A stretch of DNA of 64,000 nucleotides from an uncultured Roseburia sp. (GCA_947174805.1 CAMWKH010000013.1:1-64000); one strand, 5' to 3'; positions 35,299-44,588 are shown, counted from the stretch's first letter. Numbers and translations are program-made. The notes: generated from the letters alone by a model not told the origin.

Positions 35299-35327
35299 AA
35301 TATATAGAAATTGTGCCAAAAAATCAA
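35299..35327 (-). promoter_or_regulatory. SigA-type promoter of PFOR copy B
   Basis: Minus-strand TTGATT, 17 bases, TATATT. The remaining part of the gap up to 35495 shows no further gene. Confidence 0.65.
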
Positions 35328-35495
35328 TAGTTTCGACTACTTTTTTTAGTACAAAATTTAGAACACGGTAAATCCACATTTTTTACTTTACATTTCTTTA
35401 CTGCATGCAGGAAAAGAGGACAACTCCTAAAAAATAGTATGAAGATTCTTTACAATATATTCCTGTTATCGGTTTTATTTTACCCACAAAAAACA

Positions 35496-36722
35496 TCAAA
35501 ACTGCCGGATTAGCAAATCGCTGTTTTCCACAAAGTCCATAATATTTTGAAATCCCAGACGCTCCAGCAATTCCCTGACAAAGGGATTTTCCAAAGGCGT
35601 CTTAAATTCTGCCCCATCCCCGTACTCTTCCACATGCCCTCTGCCTTCCTCCGGGGGAATCATTACTTTCGGGCCTCCCACACAGCCGCCTTTGCACCCC
35701 ATCCCCTCAAAAAAGTTTGCATCTATTTTTCCGTTTTTTACAGCTTCAATCATCTTCTTGCAGTCCGGCACCCCGTCCGCCTGCATAGCCTTTACCTTGA
35801 CAGCCTTATCCGGGTCTAACTGATTTACCGTCTCCCTCACCGCCTGGCTCACCCCTCCGGTTTTTGCATAAATCCGCCCGGCTTTTGAGGAATGTTCCTT
35901 CTCCTCATCCTCCAAATCTTTTATTTTTAAATCCGCTGTCTCAAAAATCTCCGCCGTCTCCTGGAACGTCAGCACATAATCTACCGCATCTTTAATATCC
36001 TCCTCCCTGGCCTCTCTCTTTTTCGCCATGCAGGGGCCGATAAAGACTGTTACCGCGTCAGGGTGGAGTTTCTTTACCACTCTTCCTGCCGCAATCATAG
36101 GAGAAACCGCCCCTGGCACATGGGGAGCCAGTTCCTTATATATCCCCCGTATCATGGAAATCCAGATGGGACAGCAGCAGCTTGTAAGCTGAAAGTCCCC
36201 CTCTTTTTTTACGTGGCGGTCAAATTCCAGGGCCTCTTTCAATGTCAGGATATCAGCAAAAACCGCCACCTCCACCATGCCTTGAAATCCCAGGGCTTTA
36301 AAGGCGCTTCTCAACCGTCCCGGAGTTGCTTTTTCCCCAAACTGCCCGGTAAAAGCAGGGGCAATTAAAGCATACACCGGCCTTTCCCCCTCGTCCAATG
36401 CCTGTAAAACCGGATAGATTTCCCGGTTTTCTTTGATGTGTCCCAGCTTGCACACATTGACACAGACGCCGCAGCCCACACACTTTAAAGGATGAATCAT
36501 TACTTTCCCCTCCGCTGTCTTTTCTATAGCCCCAAAGTCACAGCTTTTGATGCAGTCAGCCTCCGGCCCGCAGTCTTTACATTCCCCGGAATGAATCACC
36601 GGCGCATATTTTTCCGGGTGAAGAAGACAATCCAAAGACTCATCTTCCTTTTTTCCAATGTCTCTGCCCCTCTCCATTTCCTGCTCTGCAATTTTGTGAT
36701 ATAACTCTTTTAATGTCTTCAT
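35496..36722 (-). CDS. [FeFe]-hydrogenase-like protein with two N-terminal [4Fe-4S] sites
   Basis: A 408-residue protein. After about 35 residues it has two ferredoxin-like sites (CKDCGPEADCIKSC and CVGCGVCVNVC), then the hydrogenase large-subunit domain with the three H-cluster motifs: TSCCCPIW, GPCMAKKREAR and EGMGCKGGCVGG. The first motif has three cysteines in a row instead of the TSCCPxW of classic enzymes, so it may belong to a less studied monomeric or regulatory group; no PAS domain is present. It may oxidise ferredoxin reduced by the neighbouring PFOR. ATG at 36722 has AAGGAG six bases upstream; ATG at 36752, with GGGGG, is an alternative. Confidence 0.85.
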   Translation of the reverse strand: MKTLKELYHKIAEQEMERGRDIGKKEDESLDCLLHPEKYAPVIHSGECKDCGPEADCIKSCDFGAIEKTAEGKVMIHPLKCVGCGVCVNVCKLGHIKENREIYPVLQALDEGERPVYALIAPAFTGQFGEKATPGRLRSAFKALGFQGMVEVAVFADILTLKEALEFDRHVKKEGDFQLTSCCCPIWISMIRGIYKELAPHVPGAVSPMIAAGRVVKKLHPDAVTVFIGPCMAKKREAREEDIKDAVDYVLTFQETAEIFETADLKIKDLEDEEKEHSSKAGRIYAKTGGVSQAVRETVNQLDPDKAVKVKAMQADGVPDCKKMIEAVKNGKIDANFFEGMGCKGGCVGGPKVMIPPEEGRGHVEEYGDGAEFKTPLENPFVRELLERLGFQNIMDFVENSDLLIRQF

Positions 36723-36828
36723 GTTCCGCTCCTTTTTACACGTATTACTCATAACTATCCCCCTTTTTTTAAGCATTATTCCATCCAAGACAATCCTGTG
36801 AAATTTTGTCCGATTTTTTCCTGCAAAA

Positions 36829-36857
36829 TTGACAATTCCATACAAATGTACTATAAT
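36829..36857 (+). promoter_or_regulatory. SigA-type promoter of the chemoreceptor gene
   Basis: TTGACA, 17 bases, TATAAT, full consensus, about 100 bases before the GTG start. Its position means the leader is long and contains a T-rich stretch. Confidence 0.85.
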
Positions 36858-36958
36858 GTTTCTGTAGAAAATTAGGTGGTTTTTTAAGTAATATTTAAGT
36901 TAGAACCGTAAACTTTCCTTGTTTTTCTACAAAATTTTACCATAAGGAGAGAGCTAAA

Positions 36959-38431
36959 GTGCAGACAATGAAAAACGAAGAAAAACTTGTAAATAATATT
37001 ATGTTTCTTTATATCCTTGGTGTTGCAGTTTCAGGCTGGGGATTTGTTATGATTATGTTAAACGGTGGAATCCGGGAATGTATTTTTCTCCTATCCGGAG
37101 CCTGTGCAGTAATCACCAAACTCCTGGAAAACCAACTGGGCAGAAGGACAAAATACGTATATGCCTGTATCCCCCCGATCATCGGCGCCATCACAATTGC
37201 AGTCTGTGCTCCAAGCCCTTCCCCCGGCTATATTTGCCTGACACATTACTATTTTGTAGCCACACTGCTCCTTGTTCCATATTACGACCAAAAGCTTTTG
37301 AAAGTGAGCACAATCGTAACCCTTGTCGTGAATGCGGCAATGATGATTGTATGCCCGGAAGGCTATTGGAAGCTCCATCTTCCCATTGGATGGCTTTTTA
37401 CAGGAATCGTTTATCTGGTCTTGTTTGCCGCATGCTGCTTTATTGTTTACCGGGTAACTACATTATTCTTAGTTGTGGAAGAAAAGGGAAACGAAGTGGA
37501 AGACGTTTTAGATTCCGTACAGAATCTGTCCCAAAAACTGTATAGCGCAGGAGCCGCACTCTCCCAGGTTTCAGAGAGTGAAAGCGCATCTGCCGAAGAA
37601 CTTGCTACAACCAGTGAACAACTGGTGTTAAACAGCAATATCCTAAGTTCCAAAACAGATGAGAGCATGAACAACCTCAGCGAACTGAAAGAATGGGAAA
37701 GCGTTGTTGCCGACAACGTGGAGAAAGTGGAGAACACCTCCAAAGATCTCTTGAACAAATCCATGGAAAACGAAAAGCTTTTAAATGACTTACATAAAAT
37801 TAACGGCGAAGTATCAGAATCTATGAAACTCACAACAGACGTTGCCCAAAAACTTTCTGATACCGTACAGGAAATCGGTGTTACATTAAAACTGATCAGC
37901 GATATCTCCTCCTCCACCAACCTTCTGGCTTTAAACGCCTCCATTGAAGCGGCCAGGGCCGGGGAAGCTGGAAAAGGATTTGCTGTGGTGGCAACGGAAG
38001 TTGGCAATCTGGCCAACAGCACCCAGGAATCTTTAAGAGTGGTTGAATCGGTCATTGAACGGGTACAGCAAAATGTGAGGGACATCACCATGCAGGTGGA
38101 AGAAAACTCCTCCAAACTTGGAACCCAGAATGAATATTTTGCAAATGTATTCCAGAGCATGCAGGATATGACAGCGCTCCTTAACGTCTCTTTAACCGCC
38201 ATCGGAACCATGGGGGATACCTACAATAAACAGGCTGAGGTAATTGAACGGACGGTATCTATCAACCAGGATATCGCAGAGAGCATCCGAAGTGAAAATG
38301 AGCAGTTCACTTCCATTAACGCCATGGCTGAGAATAATGCAAGCGATACGGCTGAAGTTGCAAAACAGGCCGGAGCCATCAATGAAATGGTGGACGAAAT
38401 GAGCAGGATTTTAAAACAGGATGCATCATAA
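36959..38431 (+). CDS. Methyl-accepting chemotaxis-type receptor with multi-span N-terminus
   Basis: A 490-residue receptor. The first 170 residues form about six membrane spans with almost no external loop, so sensing would be within or at the membrane rather than by a periplasmic-type domain. No HAMP is obvious. Residues about 190-480 are the coiled-coil signalling domain with the hairpin tip [30 protein letters not shown] at 36959 has AAGGAG upstream; the ATG at 36968 is too far from it. It is probably a CheA/CheW-linked receptor, but no other che gene is in the window. Confidence 0.9.
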   Translation: MQTMKNEEKLVNNIMFLYILGVAVSGWGFVMIMLNGGIRECIFLLSGACAVITKLLENQLGRRTKYVYACIPPIIGAITIAVCAPSPSPGYICLTHYYFVATLLLVPYYDQKLLKVSTIVTLVVNAAMMIVCPEGYWKLHLPIGWLFTGIVYLVLFAACCFIVYRVTTLFLVVEEKGNEVEDVLDSVQNLSQKLYSAGAALSQVSESESASAEELATTSEQLVLNSNILSSKTDESMNNLSELKEWESVVADNVEKVENTSKDLLNKSMENEKLLNDLHKINGEVSESMKLTTDVAQKLSDTVQEIGVTLKLISDISSSTNLLALNASIEAARAGEAGKGFAVVATEVGNLANSTQESLRVVESVIERVQQNVRDITMQVEENSSKLGTQNEYFANVFQSMQDMTALLNVSLTAIGTMGDTYNKQAEVIERTVSINQDIAESIRSENEQFTSINAMAENNASDTAEVAKQAGAINEMVDEMSRILKQDAS

Positions 38432-38453
38432 AAAAACAGCTGCAACGACTACT

Positions 38454-38482
38454 CGCCGCCCAATCCGGGCGGCGTTATTTTT
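38454..38482 (+). terminator. Intrinsic terminator after the chemoreceptor gene
   Basis: CGCCGCC / GGCGGCG stem (with one more C-G pair) and a five-base loop, followed by TTATTTTTT. Confidence 0.85.
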
Positions 38483-38517
38483 TACTGCCATCTTCTGACA
38501 AAACAGCAGAAAAAGGC

Positions 38518-38545
38518 TTGCAAAATGCATAAATTCATGTAAAAT
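38518..38545 (+). promoter_or_regulatory. Probable promoter of the ABC-F gene
   Basis: TTGCAA, 16 bases, TAAAAT, about 50 bases before the start codon. Confidence 0.5.
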
Positions 38546-38593
38546 AGAAATGATTGCATATTAACAGGTATTTTAGGAAAGAAAGGTACAGTT

Positions 38594-40234
38594 ATGATAC
38601 AGGCAAGTAATATCACATTACGACTTGGAAAAAAAGCGTTATTTGAGGAAGTCAATATTAAATTCACAGAGGGGAACTGCTACGGTTTAATCGGTGCCAA
38701 CGGTGCGGGAAAATCCACATTTTTAAAAATCCTATCCGGTCAGTTAGAGCCTACCAACGGGGAAGTGATTATAACTCCGGGACAGCGCCTCTCCTTCTTA
38801 CAGCAGGATCATTTTAAATATGATGAGTTTCAGGTATTGGACACCGTAATCATGGGAAACCGCCGGCTATACGATATTATGAAGGAAAAAGACGCCATCT
38901 ACATGAAAGAAGATTTTTCCGATGAGGACGGAATCCGTGCCAGCGAACTGGAAGCAGAATTTGCAGATATGGACGGCTGGAATGCGGAGAGCGATGCCGC
39001 CACCCTTTTAAACGGCCTTGGGATTCCCACAGAGGAGCACTCTGTATTGATGAAAGACCTTCCCGGCGCTGCCAAAGTAAAAGTTCTTTTAGCCCAGGCA
39101 CTCTTTGGAAACCCCGATATCCTTCTTTTGGATGAGCCCACCAACCACCTGGATTTAGACGCCATCGCCTGGTTGGAAGAATTCTTAATCAATTTTGACA
39201 ACACGGTAATTGTGGTATCCCACGACAGATATTTTCTCAATAAAGTCTGCACTAATATCGCAGATATTGACTATGGCAAAATACAGCTCTACGCCGGAAA
39301 CTATGATTTCTGGTACGAATCCAGCCAGCTTCTTGTAAAGCAGATGAAAGAAGCGAACAAGAAAAAAGAAGAAAAAATCAAAGAACTCCAGGAATTTATC
39401 TCCCGCTTCTCTGCCAACGCCTCCAAGTCAAAACAGGCGACTTCCAGAAAACGGGCATTGGAAAAAATTCAGTTGGATGAAATCCGCCCCTCCAGCCGGA
39501 AATATCCCTATATCGATTTCCGTCCCTCCAGGGATATCGGAAATGAAGTGCTTATGGTGGAAAATTTAAGTAAAACCATTGACGGGGTAAAGGTTTTGGA
39601 CCATATCTCTTTTATCCTGGGACACGACGATAAAGTGGCTTTTGTGGGAGGCAATGAATTTGCAAAAACCATTTTATTTAAAATTATAACAGGGGAAATG
39701 GAGCCGGACGAAGGATCCTATAAATGGGGAATCACCACCTCCCAGTCCTATTTTCCAAAAGACAACACCGCAATCTTCGACACGGATTTAATTATTGTGG
39801 ACTGGCTGACCCAGTTCTCAGAAATCAAAGACGCCACCTATGTCCGGGGATTTTTGGGAAGAATGCTCTTTGCCGGGGAGGACGGTGTGAAAAAAATGAG
39901 GGTCTTGTCCGGTGGAGAGAAAGTCCGTGTGCTACTTTCACGCATGATGATTGAGGCGTCCAACGTATTGATTTTAGATGAGCCCACAGACCACCTGGAT
40001 ATGGAAAGCATTACCGCATTAAACAACGGGCTGATTAAATTCCCCGGTGTTATCCTCTTCTCCTCCAGAGACCATCAGGTAGTGGAGACAACCGCTAACC
40101 GCATTATTGAAATTTTGCCCGATGGAACTATAGTTGATAAAATTACCACCTACGACGAATATCTGGAAAGTGACGAGATGGCAAGGAAACGTTCCGTTTA
40201 TTCCATGTCTGCTTCCGACGAGGAGGACAATTAA
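38594..40234 (+). CDS. ABC-F family ATPase, YbiT-like, with degenerate second site
   Basis: Soluble protein with two ABC domains and no membrane part; ABC-F proteins act on the ribosome. Along its length it follows E. coli YbiT: MIQASNITLRLGKKALFEEV, TVIMGNRRLYDI, RFSANASKSKQATSRKRALEKI in the linker. Domain 1 has intact Walker A GANGAGKST (34-42) and LLLDEPTNHLD. Domain 2 has lost key residues: Walker A reads GGNEFAKT (near 352; Gly to Ala before Lys), the H-loop His is Arg (SSRDHQ, near 490), and PTNHLD is PTDHLD. The signature LSGGEK is intact in domain 2 but not in domain 1. Thus one composite ATP site is intact and one looks crippled. ATG preceded by AAAGAAAGG. Confidence 0.93.
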   Translation: MIQASNITLRLGKKALFEEVNIKFTEGNCYGLIGANGAGKSTFLKILSGQLEPTNGEVIITPGQRLSFLQQDHFKYDEFQVLDTVIMGNRRLYDIMKEKDAIYMKEDFSDEDGIRASELEAEFADMDGWNAESDAATLLNGLGIPTEEHSVLMKDLPGAAKVKVLLAQALFGNPDILLLDEPTNHLDLDAIAWLEEFLINFDNTVIVVSHDRYFLNKVCTNIADIDYGKIQLYAGNYDFWYESSQLLVKQMKEANKKKEEKIKELQEFISRFSANASKSKQATSRKRALEKIQLDEIRPSSRKYPYIDFRPSRDIGNEVLMVENLSKTIDGVKVLDHISFILGHDDKVAFVGGNEFAKTILFKIITGEMEPDEGSYKWGITTSQSYFPKDNTAIFDTDLIIVDWLTQFSEIKDATYVRGFLGRMLFAGEDGVKKMRVLSGGEKVRVLLSRMMIEASNVLILDEPTDHLDMESITALNNGLIKFPGVILFSSRDHQVVETTANRIIEILPDGTIVDKITTYDEYLESDEMARKRSVYSMSASDEEDN

Positions 40235-40510
40235 GGCAAAAATTTTATTCAGTTTTACCAAACACTGCCATGGATTTTACTTATTTTTCGTCAAAATTTA
40301 CAATCCATTCTTTGTTTGTTCATAGTCTATTCATAATTAAATGATATATTATAATTGTTCAAAGGAACAGTGATTTTGATAAACAGTGATAAATTTTTTC
40401 ATAATAGCCTCGGTATCTTCGGATGCCGGGGCACTCCTCATTTTAGGGCATTTTTATTCTGGCATTTCCAGGGGACTGTCCAGAAATACTTTTGGACAGT
40501 CCCTGAAATT
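40235..40510. other. Intergenic region between convergent ABC-F and CaCA genes
   Basis: No gene is seen in 276 bases. It contains the inverted repeat GGGACTGTCCA / TGGACAGTCCC at 40472-40503 with a ten-base loop. No T run follows on either strand, so its use as a terminator is uncertain. Confidence 0.5.
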
Positions 40511-41440
40511 CTACATACAAATCCATGCAAAATACAATACATACCCTATCAGCATCACAACACCGCTTCCACGGCCCAGCCTTTGCCGCCTTACACTGCA
40601 TATCCACAAGAGAATCCCCGCTGCTGCCGCCGTCACTGTGTCTGCAAGAAATTCAGCAGAAAAAGGAACTGGGGTAATCCATGCGGAAATCCCCACCACA
40701 AAGAGTATATTAAAAATATTGCTCCCCACAATATTTCCCATAGCAATGTCCCCATTCCCTTTTCTGGCAGCGGACAGGGAGGTAAACAATTCTGGCAGGG
40801 ATGTTCCCAAAGCCACAATGGTCAAACCGATAAACCGCTCACTCATCCCCAGCGTCCTTGCAATGCCGCTGGCTGCATCCACAGATACATTGCTTCCAAA
40901 TATGATCAAGGTAAGTCCAGCTCCTGCCGCAAAAAGAGAATGGCTCAGTTTCTGTTGTTTCACAGGTGCTTCATGGGAAACACTGCCCTTTTTTGTGATG
41001 CAGAACAGATAAAAGAGATACAGCAAAAAGAACACCAGCAGAACACATCCGTTCAGCATTTTGATTTCCCCGTCTTTTCCCTGGAAAAACAAAAGGAAAG
41101 TAACTGCAGTCATAAAAGGAATCTCATAACTCAGGGTGGATTTTGAAACGGTAAGAGGCGTAATTGCCGCTGAAATTCCCAGGATAAGCAGTATATTTAA
41201 TATATTGCTCCCCACAATGTTTCCGATGGTGATATCCGCGCTGCCCTTTAGCGCAGCCGAAATGCTCACTGCTGCTTCCGGGGCGCTGGTCCCCATCGCA
41301 ACAATCGTCAGCCCTATCACCAACTGGGGAATCCCAAAATACTGGGCAAAAGAAGATGCGCCTGACACAAACCAATCCGCACCTTTTACCAGCATCACAA
41401 AGCCTATGGATAAGAGTAACAGTAACAACAACATTTTCAT
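40511..41440 (-). CDS. CaCA family cation exchanger, probably manganese-responsive
   Basis: A 309-residue membrane protein with two inverted Na_Ca_ex repeats. The alpha-repeat motifs are GTSAPEAAVSI with NIVGSNILNILLI, and GTSLPELFTSL with NIVGSNIFNILFV; about ten spans. Annotated relatives are calcium/sodium antiporters. Here the transcript carries a yybP-ykoY manganese aptamer and a switchable terminator, so manganese export is the more likely duty; that is inferred from regulation. ATG preceded by AGGAGG ten bases upstream. Confidence 0.93.
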   Translation of the reverse strand: MKMLLLLLLLSIGFVMLVKGADWFVSGASSFAQYFGIPQLVIGLTIVAMGTSAPEAAVSISAALKGSADITIGNIVGSNILNILLILGISAAITPLTVSKSTLSYEIPFMTAVTFLLFFQGKDGEIKMLNGCVLLVFFLLYLFYLFCITKKGSVSHEAPVKQQKLSHSLFAAGAGLTLIIFGSNVSVDAASGIARTLGMSERFIGLTIVALGTSLPELFTSLSAARKGNGDIAMGNIVGSNIFNILFVVGISAWITPVPFSAEFLADTVTAAAAGILLWICSVRRQRLGRGSGVVMLIGYVLYFAWICM

Positions 41441-41500
41441 TTTTCAATTTCCTCCTAATCTGATTTTTCAGCATAGGTTCCCTTTGTAAAAAAGAACAAC

Positions 41501-41546
41501 AAAAAAGGCGAGAACAATGCTGTATCACATACAACAAAGTCTCGCC
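41501..41546 (-). terminator. Riboswitch-controlled terminator of the CaCA gene
   Basis: Minus strand GGCGAGA pairs with TCTCGCC, with an inner eight-base stem (TGTTGTAT / ATACAGCA), followed by TTTTTT. The 5' arm is the 3' strand of the manganese aptamer, so ligand binding should prevent termination. Confidence 0.85.
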
Positions 41547-41628
41547 CCTTACTTACAAAACCGGATTTCCAAAAGAAATCGTACTGACGGCAAAGTAAAC
41601 ATGAAAATTCATGCGGGCTACTCCCTTT
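41536..41628 (-). promoter_or_regulatory. yybP-ykoY manganese riboswitch aptamer
   Basis: On the minus strand: AAAGGGAGTAGCCCG at the 5' side, a hairpin, GCCGTCAGTACG with the GATTTC / GAAATC stem and CCGG, and GGCGAGACTTT closing helix P1. These match the two conserved loops of the yybP-ykoY class, as in the Lactococcus example (AAAGGGGAGUAGC, GUCGUCA, ACCGGC, GCAAGACCUUU). Ligand is Mn2+ by class knowledge. The 3' strand also forms the terminator stem, giving an ON switch. Confidence 0.9.
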
Positions 41629-41637
41629 ATTTTTTTT

Positions 41638-41666
41638 ACTATATCACAGGTTTTCCCCTCCGTCAA
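41638..41666 (-). promoter_or_regulatory. SigA-type promoter of the riboswitch-CaCA unit
   Basis: Minus-strand TTGACG, 17 bases, TATAGT; the predicted start lies just before the aptamer. Confidence 0.8.
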
Positions 41667-41675
41667 CCGCAAATT

Positions 41676-42839
41676 TTAAATCCCCACGGTGCGAAACATC
41701 TCTGTCACCCTGTTCTCCCAGGTATGGTTTTCTTTTACTTTCTTATAACCGTTCCAGGCAATCCTTCTCCGCTCCTCCTCATGGGAGAGATAATACCCAG
41801 TAAGTTCCACAAGTTCCTCCACGCTCTCAAAACAAACCAAATCTTCCCTGTTTTTAAAATAATAGGGAATCTCCGCCTGGAAATTCGTCATCAAAAACCC
41901 GCCGCATCCCAACACGTCCCAAATCCGAAGAGGCAGGCCGCTTTTAATATTAGGGATGGTAAAGTTCAGGTTTATTTTCGTCTCCCGAAAAACTTTTGGC
42001 ATCTCACTCCAGTAATCCAAAGAGCCGCCATACCGGACTCTGGTAAGTTCTTCTGTGTTGCTGTTGCTGTAAATGGCAACGGAATATTTTTTGGACAGCT
42101 CGATAAGCGCCCGCTGCCGCTGTTCTGCCGCCGTTTTAAACCCTAAAACCGTAGTGGAGAAAATCAACCCCAAATCGGAAAACGAATCTTTAGACTTTTC
42201 CAGTTTAAAATAGTACTGCAGTTTTTCAAGCACATCCACGGTGAGCATTTCTTCCAGTATATTGCCCCCCCCTACACACTGCTGGGCCCAGATTGCCGCG
42301 TCAAAATAACCCTGGAGGTATTCCGGCAGTGAGGACTTTAATCTGTCATAGGAATTGCGCTCGTAAAGGCTTCCCACAAAAGCAATGTCATTAGCGTATA
42401 GATGCCGGTCATCGCAGTTTTCCAAAAGATAATCCAGCCGTCTGGTATTGGCAGCTAAGGGCAGATACCAGATATGCTCAAGCCCCATGCCCTGAAACTC
42501 CAGAAAGTTTGTCTGATCAAAGGTAAAAAAGTAATTGCAGGGCTCAAAGACGGCTTTGTGGTACATGCTGATTAAAGGATTGTCGCAGGTCCACACCACA
42601 TAGGGCAGATTTATTTTAGCACAGACTTTTGATATCACCGCAAAATAATTAATGGAAAACACGCAGCCGCATTCTTCCAGCCAAACCGCCTTTCGTAAAA
42701 TCTCCTCAAAATGCGGGTCATCGTCATAGGAATCCAATTCATATTCCAGGGATACCTGCTCATATCCCAGATTATCAAATGCCTCACAAACATCCGCATA
42801 ATTATATGCTTTCCACTTGTAAACTAAAATTTTCATCAT
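41676..42839 (-). CDS. DUF3880/CgeB-like glycosyltransferase family protein
   Basis: A 387-residue cytoplasmic protein of two Rossmann-like halves. The N-terminal half has VVWTCDNPL and [10 protein letters not shown], and the middle has [17 protein letters not shown], as in CgeB/DUF3880 proteins. The C-terminal part has the glycosyltransferase-type [19 protein letters not shown] and ENHTWENRV. It probably transfers a sugar, but donor and acceptor are unknown. It starts with ATGATG overlapping the thiC stop by four bases, has no convincing ribosome site of its own, and so depends on translation of thiC and on the TPP riboswitch. A spore-coat or cell-surface role is known for CgeB relatives; nothing here confirms it. 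Confidence 0.82.
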   Translation of the reverse strand: MMKILVYKWKAYNYADVCEAFDNLGYEQVSLEYELDSYDDDPHFEEILRKAVWLEECGCVFSINYFAVISKVCAKINLPYVVWTCDNPLISMYHKAVFEPCNYFFTFDQTNFLEFQGMGLEHIWYLPLAANTRRLDYLLENCDDRHLYANDIAFVGSLYERNSYDRLKSSLPEYLQGYFDAAIWAQQCVGGGNILEEMLTVDVLEKLQYYFKLEKSKDSFSDLGLIFSTTVLGFKTAAEQRQRALIELSKKYSVAIYSNSNTEELTRVRYGGSLDYWSEMPKVFRETKINLNFTIPNIKSGLPLRIWDVLGCGGFLMTNFQAEIPYYFKNREDLVCFESVEELVELTGYYLSHEEERRRIAWNGYKKVKENHTWENRVTEMFRTVGI

Positions 42840-44143
42840 TCATCATAAATATTTACAATCTCACCCTCTAAAATACGGTTCATATTCTTTACCGCACAGA
42901 AATTGCCGCACATGGAACAGGTATCCTCCTTTTCCGGCGCTGCCTGTGCCCGGTATTTTCTGGCTTTTTCCGGGTCGATGGCAAGATGAAACATTTCCTC
43001 CCAGTCTAATTTCTTTCTGGCATGACTCATTTTGTCATCCCAATCTCTTGCCCCCTTCACCCCTTTTGCAATGTCTGCGGCGTGGGCTGCAATCCTGGAG
43101 GCAATGATTCCCTCTTTTACATCCTCCACATCTGGAAGCCTTAAATGCTCCGCCGGGGTCACATAGCAAAGGAAAGATGCACCGCACATAGCGGCGATGG
43201 CACCGCCGATGGCGGCTGTGATATGGTCATACCCGGGAGCCACATCTGTAACCAAAGGCCCTAGCACATAAAAAGGCGCTCCGTGGCAGAGAGGTTTCTG
43301 TATCTCTATATTGGGCGCAATCTGATCCATCGGCATATGTCCCGGCCCTTCAATCATCACCTGGACATTTTTCTCCCATGCCCGTTTTGTAAGCTCTCCC
43401 AATGTAACCAATTCCCCGATCTGGGCGGCATCGGAAGCGTCTGCAAGACTTCCCGGCCGGCAGGCGTCACCAAGGCTTAAGGTCACATCGTATTCCTGGC
43501 AGATATCCAAAATCTCGTCAAAATGCGCATAGAAAGGATTCTCCTGCCCTGTCATCTCCATCCATGCAAATATAATGGAGCCTCCTCTGGAGACAATATT
43601 GGTGAGCCGCTTATTCCTCTTAAATTTTTCCGCCATCTCCCGGTTAATCCCACAGTGAATCGTCATAAAATCCACCCCGTCTTCGGCGTGCATTCTCACA
43701 ACTTCAAGCCACTCTTCCGAAGTAATCTCTTTTAAGGCTTTGTGATAGTAAACCACGGCATCGTAAATGGGAACCGTGCCGATCATGGCAGGACACTCAC
43801 TGCAAAGTTTTCTCCGAAAAGTTCTTGTATCCCCAAAAGAACTTAAATCCATAATGGCCTCCGCCCCCATATCCACTGCGGACTGGACTTTTGCCATTTC
43901 TACATCCAAATCTTTACAATCCCGTGACACTCCCAGATTCACATTGATTTTCGTGCGAAGCATTGAACCGATTCCATTTGCCTTAATCCCCTTATGGTTT
44001 TTATTCCTTGGAATAATCACCTGGCCCTCTGCCATAAGGGCACACAAAGTTTCCAGCTCCATCTGTTCTTTCTGGGCAACTTCCTTCATCTCCGGGGTAT
44101 GTATGCCTTTCCTTGCCGCATCCATCTGTGTGGTATAATCCAT
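42836..44143 (-). CDS. thiC: Phosphomethylpyrimidine synthase ThiC, short form
   Basis: Radical SAM enzyme that rearranges aminoimidazole ribotide into the pyrimidine of thiamine. The 435-residue length is the short form without the extra N-terminal domain. Visible are [25 protein letters not shown], the long metal-binding stretch with [11 protein letters not shown] and [20 protein letters not shown], and the C-terminal cluster cysteines C409, C412 and C416. The spacing is CX2CX3C, one residue shorter than the usual CX2CX4C. AAGGAGG precedes ATG. Its leader carries a TPP aptamer and a terminator, so it is repressed by thiamine pyrophosphate. No other thi gene is adjacent; instead a glycosyltransferase-like gene overlaps its stop. 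Confidence 0.96.
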   Translation of the reverse strand: MDYTTQMDAARKGIHTPEMKEVAQKEQMELETLCALMAEGQVIIPRNKNHKGIKANGIGSMLRTKINVNLGVSRDCKDLDVEMAKVQSAVDMGAEAIMDLSSFGDTRTFRRKLCSECPAMIGTVPIYDAVVYYHKALKEITSEEWLEVVRMHAEDGVDFMTIHCGINREMAEKFKRNKRLTNIVSRGGSIIFAWMEMTGQENPFYAHFDEILDICQEYDVTLSLGDACRPGSLADASDAAQIGELVTLGELTKRAWEKNVQVMIEGPGHMPMDQIAPNIEIQKPLCHGAPFYVLGPLVTDVAPGYDHITAAIGGAIAAMCGASFLCYVTPAEHLRLPDVEDVKEGIIASRIAAHAADIAKGVKGARDWDDKMSHARKKLDWEEMFHLAIDPEKARKYRAQAAPEKEDTCSMCGNFCAVKNMNRILEGEIVNIYDE

Positions 44144-44198
44144 AACTTCCTCCTTTTCGGTGAACCTTGGCTTACCCTCCGGGAAATACTTTTAACAG

Positions 44199-44225
44199 AA
44201 AAAAGCAATCCATTTTGCGGACTGC
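44199..44225 (-). terminator. Terminator in the thiC leader
   Basis: Minus strand GCAGTCC, seven-base loop, GGATTGC (one G-U), then TTTTTT, between the TPP aptamer and thiC. It is the likely expression platform that forms when TPP is bound. Confidence 0.8.
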
Positions 44226-44283
44226 CCCTTTTGCATACTGTTTTTGACTCTTTTTCCTGAAACATATACAAAAATCGTCTATC

Positions 44284-44366
44284 TTCCTACGCCGGCATTA
44301 TCCGTCAGGTTCATGGTTCGAAATGTAACCGCATTTCCTCTCAGCCTATCAATATAAGCTCACCAG
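44284..44366 (-). promoter_or_regulatory. TPP riboswitch (THI element)
   Basis: Minus-strand aptamer with GGTGAGCT, the invariant GGCTGAGAGG, CCATGAACCTGACGG and GATAATGCCGGCGTAGGAA, the hallmark order of the class. It lies just downstream of the thiC promoter and controls thiC and the overlapping glycosyltransferase-like gene. Confidence 0.96.
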
Positions 44367-44392
44367 ATATTTAATTTTATTTGTCTTAGTTA

Positions 44393-44421
44393 ATTATAGA
44401 GAAAAGACACTGGCATGTCAA
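44393..44421 (-). promoter_or_regulatory. SigA-type promoter of thiC
   Basis: Minus-strand TTGACA, 17 bases, TATAAT, full consensus; start predicted about 20 bases before the aptamer. In the rest of the divergent gap to 44588 no convincing plus-strand promoter for the ABC permease was identified. Confidence 0.85.
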
Positions 44422-44588
44422 TGAAATCTTAAGAGATTTGATATGCACTTAAATGTCAGTGGTAACTGCACCCGCCCCGGCCTTCCCCATGCTTTCAACA
44501 ATACTTTTTAAATCTTTTCTCATTTAAGGATTATTTAATAATTTCCATGGTATCCTTAGATTACATCAAACATCAAAGGAGAAATCAT

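Noticed and set aside
37447-38211. Minus-strand open frame of 254 codons opposite the chemoreceptor
   Set aside because: Serine-rich mirror of the coiled-coil signalling domain; no start context.
40472-40503. Inverted repeat GGGACTGTCCA / TGGACAGTCCC as a dispersed repeat family
   Set aside because: A GGGACAG-type stem also occurs in the T-box terminator at 63920-63945, but two stems of different context do not establish a repeat family.
40355-41146. Plus-strand open frame of 263 codons opposite the CaCA exchanger gene
   Set aside because: It is antisense to a clear membrane transporter gene, begins in the intergenic hairpin and has low-complexity, cysteine/histidine-rich sequence unlike any family.
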